From the NCBI GenBank assembly GCA_963576735.1, contig OY755171.1:17918001-17982000 (forward strand): 64,000 nt of DNA. The letters run 5' to 3'. Positions 51,282-63,422 of this stretch are shown piece by piece (position 1 is the first letter of the stretch; every line of letters begins with the position of its first letter). Origin of the DNA: Bedellia somnulentella. Lineage: Eukaryota; Arthropoda; Insecta; Lepidoptera; Bedelliidae. Both the position numbers and the translations under genes were made by a program. The notes under the pieces are model-generated. The model saw nothing but the letters and a program-made list of their open reading frames with translations. It was not told where the DNA came from and did not search any database.

Positions 51282-51421
51282 ATGACAATGACATTGACGT
51301 TTGGATATGCCGAACGGGACAGGCAGGACACGTCTTCGTCAAATACTCAAATATATTAAATAATTCCCTCTCCTTGTAATAAGCTTAAAAATAAAATATA
51401 ACTTACGATCAAGCTTGGACA

Positions 51422-54400
51422 ATGAATTTGAATTTAGTGATATTATTTACTTTTTGTTTAAGTTATTACAACATTGCCGTTTCGGCAAAGACAGTAAGTA
51501 ATGCTTTTATGCCTATTGTTTATATTTTATCCGGCGTTTTATAAACTAAGATTATGTCTTTACAGGTTGAAGAAAAAGTTCAAGAATTAAAAGAATGGAC
51601 GGGGAAAAAGTCAATAATAAATTTGAACTTGCAAAGATTTAAGGAATATGTGAAAAACCCTCCGAGGGATTATTCTTTCATCGTAATGTTTACTGCCATG
51701 GCCCCAGCTCGGCATTGTGCTATTTGCCAACACGTTTTCGATGAGTACATTATAGTCGCTAACTCATATAAATACACTCAGGTGCCTAATGATAAACTGT
51801 TCTTCGGTATTGTGGACTTCGACGAAGGCTCAGATATATTCCAACTGGTTTGTATTATTGATTCCTTAAGAGACTTAACATGACTTACCATGTGATATTT
51901 ACAAGAACTTGGATTTGACCCTGTGATTAATCCCAATGAGTCACCGAGGTTGTGCTCAGGCAAAGTTTGCTCATGAAACAAAATGAAATTGGCATTTTGT
52001 TTTTGTACATATGTTCTCATAGCTATAAATTTCAAGAAAGAGGCGAACAAGCTGTTTTGTAATACAGTTAGACAAAGATAGTAAACATGTGATGTTAAAT
52101 TTTCAGATGAGGTTGAACACTGCTCCTGTCATTATGCATTTTCCAGCTAAAGGAAAGCCAAAACCATCAGATTCTATTGACTTTGAAAGAGCTGGTGTTA
52201 ATGCTGAAGCTATTGCTAAATGGATTCAAGATAGAACTGATATACAGGTAACATTCATATATTAGTGGGGTTCAAGCCATATTGCCATTCAAATCCATCT
52301 TTGAAGAACATCTTAGGCCCGGCATATTCATATATTTTTTTTTAATTTGTTGGTTAGAATGGGACAAAAGTGTTACTTATGATATAGATATGGAAGTATG
52401 ATAATGATATGAGGGGCATGCCAAAAGAAACTAGATACTCAAAATTATAAAATTTATTCTTTATTACAAGTATCAATCTTTTCAAAGTAGTCACCCTGAG
52501 CACATATACACTTTTCCATACGTCTGAACCGATTGGAAAATACCTGTGACCACTCTTCTTTAGACACCTCAGAAATCTCGAAATTATAGGCAACCAGCGC
52601 ATCTTCTTTGCCTTCAAACCCCTTTAGATTTTGGAAACTAGTAAAAATCACAAGGCGCTAGGTCAAGGTAATATGGCGGGTAAGGGAGACTTGACACATT
52701 TTTCGAGTTGGAAAAGTCTAGTGTTCTGGCAGACGTGTGCAGCGCCGCATTGTTGTGGTGCCAGAGAAGGTGCCAGATACCTGACTTCGGTCGCTTGTCA
52801 CACCAAGCTGATATTACTGTTGGAGCACATACCATTCAGAGTTCACCATTCTTGCATTCTCCAGCACAACAGTAGCAATATGACCCGTTTTGCAGAAAAA
52901 CGAGGCGACCATTTGTTTCTTTCTGTGTGCTTCGTGCACGGCGAAATTTCGTTGGAGTTGGCTCGTCTTCAAAGCACCATACAGTCAACTGTCGCTTTGA
53001 TTCGGGATCATAGTTATATAGCCATGTTTCGTCACCAGTCAGTATATCATATACGTTTTTTTTTCTCGCCTTCGTTGAATTTATCTATCATGAATAGGCA
53101 CCAATCCACCCGACGGTCTTTCTGCTCATCGGTAAGTTTGTGCGGCACCCATCTCGAACAACGTTTACCGAGAGAAAGGTGGTCCGTGAATTATGGTTTG
53201 CATTGCTGCTGATCCAATTCCTAGTTCTCGCTCTAGCTCTACATATGTAATTCGTCGGTTTTCGCGAATAAGTTTTTCGACTGCACAAACGTTTTCTTGC
53301 GTGACCGTGGTTGGCGGCCGTCCTGTCTTCGCTTCATCTTCGAGACATCCCATCCTCTTTTAAATTCAGCAAACCAATTGAATACTGTTGCTCGGGAACA
53401 AGCAGACTCACCAAAAGTAGAGGCCAAAAGTTCAAAACATTCTTGAGGCTTTAAACCTTTTTTAAAGTCGTAATAAATCATAGCGCGAAAATCACGTCGA
53501 CTGAGCTCCATTGTTGCAAGTGAATTCCCGCCAGATTCTCGGAAAAATAATGCTCATTCAAATAAAAAATAAATAAAGGAAGTGTATTCTAAATTCAAAT
53601 ATGTCAATAAAAAACCAGCCTATAAGATAGTGTATAGCTTGCAAGTGTCATTTAAATGAGAAAAGAGTATCTAGTTTCTTTTGGCATGCCCCTCGTAGCT
53701 GTTTTATATTATGAGGGATGCATTTAAACTCCTCATTATTACACCAGCTATCTGCGAATGCAAATGAATTTTCTCGTCAAAATGAGTCCAGCCATTCCAG
53801 AGATAAGTTGGAATAAACACAGACAGAAAATAATTGAAAAAGAGTATTAGTACCTTTGCCAAGGCCTTTGGGAATATATGCCGTGGACCTTTGAATTTTG
53901 AAAAACAAAATTTGAAATATTATTAGTTGTGTCATTTAAAGCCTATGTATATGAAAAAAAAATCAACTTTATTTCCAATTGTTACCAAATTGCCTATACT
54001 GCACTCATACTGTATGCTTTTTCAGATCAGAGTGCTCCGGCCACCAAATTACTCTGGATTGCTACTATTGGGCCTAGTATTCATAATGGGCAGTTGTTTA
54101 ATCTATGTCAGACGCAACAACCTGGAGTTCTTATACAACAAACAAATGTGGGCCACTCTAGCTCTGATGTTCTGCTTCACCATGGTCTCTGGTCAGATGT
54201 GGAATCAAATCAGAGGTCCTCCATTCTTCCATAAGTCCAAGAATGGCCCAGTTTATATTAATGGTGGTTCTCATGGCCAATTTGTGCTGGAGAGTTATAT
54301 TATTGCCGCGTTGAGTATCCTTTTCAATAAAATATTAACTTCAAAAATCATTTAACAGAATTAACTTGGTGTAATTGAAACGGCTTTGATAATATTTACC

Positions 54401-56049
54401 TACAATCCAACTAAATGTTGGAGCCACATACTCCAGAAGGTAGTTTTTAGATACATAGTGCATTATAAAGATAGATGTCTCTGGATGTATTAACCCAATT
54501 TCACATACATCAATATACTCACGCCATTATTTCAAATTGGGGTAGGCAGAGACTATCGATCGCTATTTTGTATGATCCTAGCAAACCTTTCGAGCTTAAT
54601 TTACATTCATCACAATCTTCTCATACATGCTCTTTTATTCTTTATACTACCGATGCCTGCATATTTGAGCACACTCTATTTAGGCCTAATGAGTCCTCCG
54701 AGGTCAGCCTCTTCTAAAATTACCATCTACGTTAGCTCTATAAAGTAATAATAAAGTTATTCACTTTAGCACTGTAAAGAATGTGAACTTTGTGCTTTTA
54801 CTAATCTTCGTTTGGTCTTAAAAGTGACAAGTGCGGCACCCAAATATTTTACTAAGGATTAGGAGATACACACATATACTCACTGCTATAAACCCTTGGA
54901 AGGGGTAGCCGAGCTAAGTAATTAGAAATTCCTCAGCCACTTTTGGAAAATTGAGTGGGGAAAAGATGGTAAAATAAATGTTGTTGGTGATGGGTCTCCA
55001 ACCGCATCGCTCAAAAATCCCTTAAAAGCCCCAATACCATTAGTCGCATCTTACGTACACCCACTGGAGGAAATGGGGTAGTGATATTCTAAGCCGACCC
55101 TACACAGCAAATTAGGAGATAATAATAAAATTGGTTCTTTAAACACCAGGCGACAAAATATCAAGCTAAAAATCTAGCATCAGCATATGTACAATTAATA
55201 TCCTTAGCAGCCAATCAGATTGCGCCGTCGTCGTCGGCATGATAATGATGATTGAATCAGCAGGCGGCGTCAAGACCAAAGAGAACTCGAAGAACCAATC
55301 ACAAGCTGACGGAAAATCAAGGAGATTCAAGTCCGTTGCGGGCTTAGTTTTAGTCTGTGTGTTCTTCTCTTTGCTATTGTCTATATTCAGAGCAAAGACG
55401 CAGGGTTATCCTTACAGGTTTGTTGTTAGTTTTCCTTATATAGAAACCACTTAAAAAGCCCCATACCCTTAGTCGCCTCTTACGACACCCATAGGAAAAA
55501 GGCGTAGTGGCATTCTAAGCCTGCACTACACGGCAATATAATAGAAGTTATTCCGTAGTTAATTGATTGGGGCTCGAAGGTTTTGGAGTGGCAACCACTT
55601 TCATTGGACAGTCCCCATCGCCTCCCGTTTCTCGCCATGTGATAACGTATCCATACAAAGTGGTAAAAGTTTTATCGCAAAATCACATTGTAATTGATAC
55701 ATTGTTGAGGCAAAAAGTAGGAATTTTAAACATCTGGTGAAGAATCATCACAAGATGGTACAGAAAAGTGAGTGATTCTGCCACCCCTAGGATAGCCGCC
55801 GCCTTTATGGTGAGAGGTATCTAAGCTTAAGTAATAGGTTTGGAACCTTCTCTGGACAGATGTGAAATAAATTGGGAAATTAGATTTTTCGTGTATTTTT
55901 TTTCCAAACATTTTAATTTCATCGTGACATGAGACGGCACTGCCACTACTTGACATAGGATCTTGTCAAAGAGTTGACAGTTCTGATAAAAATTAAATAT
56001 TTTTCAACTAAACCAACCTTTTATTTTTTTCAGTTTTCTCTTCAAGTAA
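51422..56049 (+). CDS. OST3/OST6-family oligosaccharyltransferase subunit (MAGT1/TUSC3 type), complete
   Basis: Six exons, 51422-51493, 51566-51847, 52107-52247, 54026-54314, 55219-55417 and 56034-56049, give 332 aa (human MAGT1: 335). A signal peptide ('MNLNLVILFTFCLSYYNIAV') leads into a lumenal thioredoxin-like domain with the CxxC motif C75-A-I-C78. Four membrane segments follow ('GLLLLGLVFIMGSCLIYV', 'LALMFCFTMVSG', 'AVVVGMIMMIESAG', 'VLVCVFFSLLLSIF'). The C-terminus YPYSFLFK comes from a five-codon last exon and matches fly homologues. The subunit holds substrate cysteines by mixed disulfides so that STT3 can N-glycosylate nearby sites; family members are also linked to magnesium transport. 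Exon 5 begins at 55219, because the earlier AG at 55206 gives a frame break. Intron 3 holds a mariner. Poly(A) signal at 56244. Confidence 0.93.
52410..53695 (-). mobile_element. mariner transposon, defective
   Basis: 1286 bp, the classic mariner length, between TA duplications (52408-52409, 53696-53697). The TIRs match over at least 30 bp (GAGGGGCATGCCAAAAGAAA...). The minus-strand transposase starts 'MELSRRDFRAMIYYDFKKGL' at 53511 and shifts frame near 53350 and again further on. Recognisable blocks are 'ELERELGIG', 'TGDETWLYNYDPESK' (first catalytic Asp), 'WHHNNAALHTS' (the second catalytic Asp replaced by Asn) and 'YPPYYLDLAPCDFY' (third Asp). It is a dead copy in intron 3 of the OST3-like gene. 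Confidence 0.9.
54500..54745 (-). mobile_element. RTE-type LINE tail fragment
   Basis: 'ATATACTCACGCCATTATTT', 'GGGGTAGGCAGAGACTATCG' and 'CATGCTCTTTTATTCTTTAT', as in the other RTE-type tails. Confidence 0.7.
54869..55110 (-). mobile_element. SINE1 copy with target duplication
   Basis: Full-length reverse copy flanked by ATTAGGAGATA (54858-54868 and 55111-55121). Tail at the left, head complement 'CGACCCTACACAGC' at the right. Confidence 0.82.
55450..55542 (-). mobile_element. SINE1 fragment (head)
   Basis: 'TTAAAAAGCCCCATACCCTT', 'AGTCGCCTCTTACGACACCC' and 'CTAAGCCTGCACTACACGGC'. It starts shortly after the exon 5 donor of the OST3-like gene. Confidence 0.65.
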
Positions 56050-56640
56050 ACAGAAGAACTTGTTGCTAAGTAATATTAAGATCGGATCTAGATTTGTTTT
56101 ATTGTATACCCTTGTAAGATTTATTCAAATATCTTTATAATTAAAATTTATAAACAAAATAATAAGATGTTTTAAACTTCTGTGCATTATTAGATCTAGT
56201 GCAATAGTTATAGTATTCATTAATATTATCGACAGCAACATACAATAAAATATTCTCTTTGAAAATATCAAACATTTTTTTTTCTTCACCTTCCCTTTTC
56301 TTAAGTATTTGCATTCACATAAAATAAAATCTAATGTCAGCTTTAATATAGGGATATTTTTTCTATTTAAAATTACTGTTAAATAAGGCAGATGAATTAA
56401 TTTTCGAAAACTATCTCCTGTCTGGCGTGTTACTATATTCTATTCCGTTTGTTAATGTAAGATGTAATTATTTGTTTACTTAAATATTCTAATAAAAACT
56501 TACTCAATGTAATAACTTGTTTTTAATTCACTGCTAAAATCCATAATAATGAACACACAGTAACAACTGAATACACAGTAGTCTGATAAAGTATTCATAT
56601 AAAATTTACATACATGAACACTACGTTCTACTCACGGCTT
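56050..56640. other. 3' UTR and downstream flank of the OST3-like gene
   Basis: AT-rich; AATAAA at 56244-56249 is the likely poly(A) signal. Nothing else was recognised. Confidence 0.5.
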
Positions 56641-56687
56641 TGAAACCCAAAAAAGGGGTAGCTAGAACGTTATAATTGGAAATTCAT

Positions 56688-56940
56688 ACATACACATATA
56701 CATATACTCACGGCTATAAATCCCTAGAAGGGGTAGCCAGAGCTAAGGAATTAGAAATTCCTCAGCCACGTTTGGAAAGTTGAGTGGGGAAAAGATGGTA
56801 GAATAAAGGTTGTTGGTGATGAATCTCCAACCGTATCGCCCAAAAATCCCTTAAAAAGCCCTAATACCGTTAGTCGCCTCTTACGTAGGTACACCCACCG
56901 GAAGAAATGGGGTAGTGTGGGAAAGCCGACACTACACAGC
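56688..56940 (-). mobile_element. SINE1 reference copy with 14-bp target duplication
   Basis: Exact repeats AATTGGAAATTCAT at 56674-56687 and 56941-56954 define the ends. The head begins GCTGTGTAGTGTCGGC and the tail ends in TATATGTATATGTGTATGT, giving a length of 253 bp. It is inserted into an older, decayed SINE1-like copy (about 56630-57060). This copy shows that the family moves by target-primed reverse transcription. Confidence 0.85.
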
Positions 56941-57179
56941 AATTGGAAATTCATCAGTCTTATTTGAAAGTTAAGCAATCAGGGTTGGGGCAAAGATCTT
57001 GAAATAAAGCATGATTTGTGTATGATGGACTCAAAAATCTGTTAATAAGCCCCAATTCCCTTCGCCTCATGGGACACCTGCGGCGATTATTAAATAACTA
57101 ATATTACACCAAGTTAAACCCACATTAGTAGCTCGGAGGGATGAACATCACTCAATGCAGGTCACCATGGGTTCCTACA

Positions 57180-57455
57180 CTGAATCTAACCCATCCTAAA
57201 AAGGGGTAACCAGACCTTTAGAGCTAGAAACTCCGCAGCCACATTTGGAAGTTGATGGGGACAAGATGGTAGAAATAAAGTATCGTTGGTGATGGGTCTC
57301 CAACCGCATCACACAAAAACACCTTAATAACACCCGTGGGTAGAAAAGGGAAGTGACATTCTAAGCCGGCACGACCAAAAGTGGCTGAGGAATTTCTAAT
57401 TCCGTAGCTCTGGCTACCCCCTCTAGGGATTTATAGCCGTGAGTATATGTATGTA
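57180..57455. mobile_element. Two SINE1 remnants, head to head
   Basis: A reverse, decayed copy (57180-57375, 'GGTGATGGGTCTCCAACCGC') meets a forward tail piece (57377-57455, 'AAAAGTGGCTGAGGAATTTC', hairpin, TATGTATG). Confidence 0.6.
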
Positions 57456-57488
57456 TAAAATAATAAAAAATTAGGCATTTTTCATAAG

Positions 57489-59960
57489 TTTATTTATTTA
57501 TTTATTTTTACTTATATTGTACAACATCACAGAAGACTAATTCGTTATACAAATTAAACTAACACTAATAAAATAAGAACATAAAACATAAATGATAAAC
57601 TCTTAAAAAGTAACCAAAACATATAGAAAAACATCCAACATAACTTATCTTGGATGTACATGTACTTATCCATTTCTAATTGTAGCAAATAATTCTTAAT
57701 GTGACCTTGGTAAATTCACCCAAACCACAACTGTACAAATCTACTAATTCATTTACTTTATTAAGCACCTTTAAGGCTCTGGTCATAGGCGCCTGCGCTA
57801 ACAGGTTGGTTCTGGCCTGCGGTATGCTGAATAGCCGGCCCGCTCGTCGCCGCAGCCCCCGCGTGCCCTCACTCTGCCGAGTGAGTTTTGAGTGAGTGGT
57901 GCCCCACCAGGCTTATGCTTTCTAGAATGGCCGGGTTTATCAGCCAGCCCCTCAGTATTTTAAAAAGGGTAACTGCTAAGGTTAGGTCTCTCCTAGCCGA
58001 TAGAGTTGTATACCCTACCATCCCAGCAACAAATAAGCTCGGATATAATAAAGGATATCCGGGATACACTCCATATAATTTAAAGTACAAAAACCGAAGA
58101 AAATTGTTTTGTATTTTCTCCAGCATCAAACTATATTTAGTTTCATGCGGAGCCCATATGATTGCGTTGCATTCTAATTTACTCCGCACTAACGCGTTGT
58201 ACAATGCCTTCACAGCACTTATTTCTGTGAAACCATGGCACCTACGGAGTACAAAACCTAAAATTTTGAACGCACTCTTGCATATGTCCACAATGTGATC
58301 ACGAAATGACAAATCCGATGAGATCCGCACTCCCAGATCCCGCACGGAAGTAACCTGCTGCAGCGCGGCGCCTCCGGCCAGTGTGTACTGGCGCTGCCGC
58401 GGGGTACGCGCGCGGCTGAAGGAGATCTGCATGCACTTCGATGCGTTGAACTGGAGCTTGTTGTCGCGGCTCCATTGGACCACCCTATCTAAATCCTCCT
58501 GTAGCCGATCACAATCACCCTCGTCACCGATTCGCAACAACAGTTTGAGATCGTCCGCAAACAACAGGCATGTGGCGTCCCGTACGATGTTTGGAAGATC
58601 ATTGATCATAATGAGAAACTCTAGCGGGCCCAGGTTGCTACCCTGACTTACTCCTGAATACGTGCAATATGGTTCCGAGTAACTGCTGCCAAATTGCACG
58701 TACTGTTTCCGATTATCAAGGTAGCTACTGAAGAAAGTAAGTGAATGCGGGGTACATCCGATGGCCGCAAGCTTATTTAAGAGTACATCATTATCTACGG
58801 TATCAAAAGCTTTCCTAAAGTCAAAATAAGCGGCATCGACTTGCACCCCTGCATCCACTGAAGGAGTGACGTAAGACATAAAGTGAAGAAGGTTACTCGA
58901 GGTACTGTGGTTCGGTCTGAAACCATGTTGAGATTCTGAAATATGACTTTTAACTTCACTATGTATAGTTTTTTGCAGCGCCGATTCATAGACCTTCGCA
59001 AACACCGAGAGAACAGCCACAGGCCTATATCCACCGACGTCCGATCCCACCCTGCCTTTAGGAACCGGAATAACGCGGGTAATTTTCCATAACTCAGGGT
59101 ACACAGCTGTTATCAATGAGCAGTTATAAATGTGATGAAGGGGTCCCACAAAAGCCTCGCGGCAATCTTTTAATACGTATGGAGGCACGCCGTCGGGGCC
59201 GGCGGAGGGCTTGGCCTGCAGGCGCGTGAGGGCGGCGGCCACTTCGGCGCGGGACAGCGCGGCCAGGTGCACATGTGCCGCCGCCCCCGCGCCCGCCGCG
59301 CACTCCGCCCGCCCCGCCGCCGCTGCATCCAGTTGAGCTCGAGTTCCGCTGTATACGGAGTGGAAGTAACTTGCGAATTCAGTAGCGCCTTCTTCTTCAG
59401 TTAAATCAACTCCGTCCCGTTGAATAATTACCTTATTTACATGTGACTTTTTAGATTTTATAAGATTCCAAAATGACTTGGGATCCTTAGAAAGTTGGTG
59501 TTGTATCCTTTTGTGATAACTTCGGCGCTTTCAGCCATTATGATATTAGCTTTAACATTAGATCTGAGCTCAGAAAAACATTCGTAATCACATTGTAGAC
59601 CTGTGGATTTGTACCGCTTATGCAAGCGTGCTTTCAATTGAATGTCGCGAATTAAGTCCGCCGTATACCATTCAGGATATTGATATCGTGATGATATTGG
59701 CTTCCGCACTTTTCTGGGAACGCAATCATCGATTACCTGTCTTATAGCTTTATAAAATATATCTAAGGCTTTGCTACAATCAGATTCTAAATAAAGTGAA
59801 CTCCAATCAATTTAGGCCAAATGGGTATAGAGCGATGGGAAATCTGCCTTACCAAAATTCCACTGCTGAGCGATCCCGGTATCGAAGAACCTATCCGGAG
59901 CGGGCGGGGCCGGCACGGGGGGCGCGTATAAGTATACTGCAGTTAGAGAATATATTTCAC
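57489..59960 (-). mobile_element. Jockey/CR1-group LINE, 5' truncated, long RT frame
   Basis: The minus strand ends in AAATAAATAAATAAATAAA repeats at 57489-57507. An open frame (59272-57869, 467 aa) spans the reverse transcriptase: 'KPSAGPDGVPPYVLKDC', 'GFRPNHSTSSNLLHF', 'YFDFRKAFDTVDND', 'SGVSQGSNLGPLEFLIMIND' and the catalytic 'LLFADDLKLLL'. Upstream, in other frames, lies the RT linker ('YPEWYTADLIRDIQLKARL' near 59670 and 'PPVPAPPAPDRFFD' near 59900). The endonuclease is missing. The GC-rich patch at 59120-59340 is coding. It is a recently truncated copy. Confidence 0.88.
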
Positions 59961-60239
59961 CTGAGAAGTGAGATATTGATATATTTTGTAAGCGTTATCT
60001 GTCACGTTCTTGAGTTACACTCACTCTGACGAGCCTCATGTCGAGGGGGCTGGTGACGAAATGTTCGAAGGCAGTCACTTCACTACCAACTACTGAATTC
60101 ACACTCACCTTACATGGTATGTAACTTAGTCATGTAGGTTTCCTCACAATATCTATACAACAGGCAATACTATTAAAATAGACAAAGGTATAGGCCAGAT
60201 TATGGAGTTGAATCCATGTCTATGTCTTAGCATCTATCA

Positions 60240-60485
60240 TTATAATCAATTAGCCGGTGAAGTGCTCCTCCCCCTTTTCTACCCATTGGTGTATGTTTGT
60301 GGCGAGGGTGTTTTAATAAATTTTTATTGGCGTTGCGGTTGGAGGCCCACCATCACCAACAACATTTATTTTACCATCTTTTCCCCACTTAACTTCCAAA
60401 AGTGGCTGAGAAATTTCTAATTCTTTAGCTCTAGCTACCCCTTCTAGGGATTTATAGCCGTGAGTATATATATGTATGTATTTTT
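60240..60485 (+). mobile_element. SINE1 copy, head diverged
   Basis: Recognisable from 'CCCTTTTCTACCCATTGG' through 'GGCGTTGCGGTTGGAGGCCC' to the tail hairpin and TATATGTATGTAT. Confidence 0.7.
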
Positions 60486-60793
60486 ATCAACAAAAATGGG
60501 TGAGAGATTTTCTAAGCCCACGCGACATTTCCACACAAATTGATGCATAGACTCATATTTACTCAATTAATTCCGTCTGATACCTTTTGATACGTTACTA
60601 CTTTGTACGATCCTGAAAATGCTCTTTAATTTTTATTTCGGACAGCCATTTGATTAAATTGTATGTTTTTGTGAATTTCAGGCATGGTTTGTAAGTTCGG
60701 TACATTTACGATTTGCAATAAATTATACCGTAACCAATTGTCGCGTATCGATAAATTGGATATTGTATTTCTTTACATTACAGTATCAGAATC

Positions 60794-60882
60794 ATGGAAA
60801 TAAAATCTGTAGAAGTGCCTAGACATATGGTGTCACGTGATCTAGATTGGTTGTTTTTCCCGAAAAACAAAGGATTACGTTG
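60794..60882 (+). CDS. Probable first coding exon of an unrecognised gene
   Basis: After a TTACATTACAG acceptor, an ATG at 60794 opens 29 codons plus two bases: 'MEIKSVEVPRHMVSRDLDW', then 'LFFPKNKGLRW', ending at the strong donor TTG|GTAAGAG. Acceptor, Met, protein-like composition and donor together suggest a real exon behind a 5'-UTR intron. I do not recognise the protein, and no clearly matching next exon was found in the rest of the window. Confidence 0.5.
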
Positions 60883-61291
60883 GTAAGAGTATTAAAGTGA
60901 TATCTTTTAATTCAATATATTTCTTTTCCTTTCCTACAACCAAGAGTGATTACACTGTGACAATTGTGCCGTAATATAGCTCTTTGTGTAGGTAAAGTAA
61001 TCTTTTACGCTTAACTACGCCTGGGGTTATTAATCTGACAAATATCATGTGGTCAAAGCTTCGGAAAATGCAAAAGTTATTCCTTACCTACTATAAAGCC
61101 TGCTAAGATAGCTGACGATCGAAGGTGGTATTTGGTAACAAAAGTGTGTGGCCAAAGTTCACGTTGAAAATAAGCCAAGCGGGTGTTCCTCAAATTTGGT
61201 CTAGAATTTTTACTTATCCTAAGTTCATAGGTACGTACGTAATACCGAATGTTATACCTACAACGAACATATCTCGAAATCCATACTAAAG

Positions 61292-61492
61292 TCGTGTAGT
61301 GCCGGCTTAGAATGTCACTACCCCTTTCTACGAGTGTCGTAAGAGGCGACATTATGGGGCTTTCTTCAGTGGTCTTTGGGCGATGCAGGGAGACCCATCA
61401 CCAACGATACTATGTCTCTATCATCTTGTCCCCTATCAACTTAGAAATGTGGCTGAGTACCCTTTTTTGGGATTTATGGCCATGATGTATAT
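61292..61492 (+). mobile_element. SINE1 copy, deleted and diverged
   Basis: 'CGTGTAGTGCCGGCTTAGAA', 'CGTAAGAGGCGACATTATGG', 'AAATGTGGCTGAGTACCC' and a decayed tail. Confidence 0.65.
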
Positions 61493-61679
61493 TATTGTAA
61501 ATGCACATATAGTCGTGTGACCATCTGCTTCTCCTGCCAATAGACGTCCACTCTACTGCTTGGAATATCTCCACAACGACGTTCTTCTGCTTCTCATCCA
61601 CCGGTTTCTTACTCCATAAATAATATTCTATGATCACATTTACGGTACCTAAGCTACGGTATTATTTATTACGGCAGCC

Positions 61680-62010
61680 GTACTATAAATGCCAAACAGG
61701 CGTTGCTAGGGCCTCAGGAAGTAAAGTGGAGAAAATATACCAGTATAACCAATCATGAATGATTTCTGATGAGTCTCCATCCACATCACCTAACCTTCTT
61801 CTAATTAAATATGCTTGTGGCTTTTGATCCCCAACGGGTAGCCAGAGCCTAATAACTATAAACTAAGCTATTGTTTGGAAATTAAGTAGCAAAAAGATAA
61901 TAAAATAAAGGTTTGAAAGACTACATATACATACAAATACTCGCGGGCATAAATCCCAAAAAGGGGTAGCCAGAGCTAGAAACTCCTCAGCCACATTGGG
62001 AAGTTAATAA
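61680..62010 (-). mobile_element. SINE1 remnants
   Basis: A decayed reverse piece (about 61690-61790), then a clearer tail piece (61925-62005) with CATA repeats, 'GGCATAAATCCCAAAAAGGG' and 'CTCCTCAGCCACATTGGG'. Confidence 0.5.
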
Positions 62011-62685
62011 GACATACATTAGTCCTATACATGACAAATTAGTTAGAATATTCAAAGTTGACACTGTGTGGAACAATTGTACCACACTTTTTTGATGAGA
62101 AAAGAAAAAAATAAATATTTTATTGCCGATAGTGCCTGACTATATCTTTTCCGCATTTGTTTCATGTTGTTCCTGCCTAATAATTACCCACTTTCAATTC
62201 AATTTATGTTAGTGCTTAAAGAAGTTGTTATTGCTTATATGAATATATGTTCCATTGCGACAAAATTACGTAGTATAATGCATTGTAAGTTTGTTGTTTT
62301 GTCATAAAACTTAGAAGTTGGCACGTAAATCCCTCTGGCTGGACTAGACGGTGAAGTTATACTAAATATTTCGATCAAGAAAAGCACAGATGAAAAGAGT
62401 GTAAGTAAATTGTGTCCAATGGTGTTAATAAATGAAATGGCTTTGTTTTCCTATGTTAATAGTCTAGTGTATTTCAAGGAGACATGACGTACTTCTTAGC
62501 GTATAATAATGTTAATATACTAACAATGAAAAGAACAAAAATAGTATACAAAACAAGACTCATTACCTCATTAGTTAAATAGAGACATATTATTTTCACA
62601 AACCAGAATACTCTGTTAGATTTAAATGTTCACGTTAAAAGATGGAAATACAGATACTAGGTATACTAAACGCAAAATTTTAAAT
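62011..62685. other. Intergenic or intronic stretch
   Basis: No gene or repeat recognised. Confidence 0.4.
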
Positions 62686-62689
62686 TTTA

Positions 62690-62892
62690 CATGCATATAC
62701 TCACGGCTATATATCCCTAAAAGGGGGAACCAGAAAAACAAAAATAAACCTCAAGTCAAGCCACTTTTGGATGTTATGTGGGAAAAAGATAGTATAATAA
62801 ATGTTTTAACTTTAACCCCGGGTTGACTTTTACGATCACCCATGGGAAGAAATGGGGTAGTTAGTGCTATTCTAAACCGACACTACACAACA
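62690..62892 (-). mobile_element. SINE1 copy, diverged
   Basis: 'ATATACTCACGGCTATATAT' tail, 'GTCAAGCCACTTTTGGATGT', 'CACCCATGGGAAGAAATGGG' and 'AACCGACACTACACAAC' head complement. Confidence 0.65.
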
Positions 62893-63221
62893 TTAAATAT
62901 TATACCTTTCTTAAGGAATGATGTTTGATTGGTAACGCGGTGCAAATTGGAAAAATATAATCTAGGAGGAGGAAAACTATCCTCAACTTGATAAACATCG
63001 TGGATCACTGATTAGAAGCAATTTCAGACTACACGCTAACCTATACGTCCACATGTTACACACTTACTAATGTTGAAATAACTATACGCTGGATTCATAG
63101 AAGAAGTATGTACTGACAGCACGGCAAAATATTGTCTAACAAAATAAATAAATAATGGAATAAAAATTCCGAAATAGGGAAATATCCCGTGCCGTGGCAT
63201 GGATTTACCCTCCTGTGGTAA

Positions 63222-63422
63222 ATGCACGATGGCGGAAAACTACGCTTTGTATATTATGATAGTTTGTTAAACAAAACAAACGATAACAATGCAGAGTTTG
63301 TTGATTTAATTAGTTATTTGTTTGTAAATTTTAATAAGATGTCACAACGTTTACAACGAGTTAAACATAAACAAGAAAAACTACTAAGCGGTACGGTCTT
63401 TGATTATGAACACTATAGATAG
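63222..63422 (+). CDS. Possible exon, interrupted by a P element
   Basis: The frame reads 'LRFVYYDSLLNKTNDNNAEF' and 'VDLISYLFVNFNKMSQRLQ', then enters the P-element terminus at 63398. Its composition is protein-like, but no family is recognised and no acceptor is certain. It could be an exon of the gene starting at 60794 or a relic of another element. Confidence 0.2.
   Translation: MHDGGKLRFVYYDSLLNKTNDNNAEFVDLISYLFVNFNKMSQRLQRVKHKQEKLLSGTVFDYEHYR

Noticed and set aside
55206..55218. Earlier acceptor for exon 5 of the OST3-like gene
   Set aside because: TTAG at 55206 would put the exon in a frame that meets TGA; the CAG at 55218 restores the family sequence.
57888..58298. 136-codon plus-strand frame
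   Set aside because: Antisense of the LINE reverse transcriptase C-terminus.
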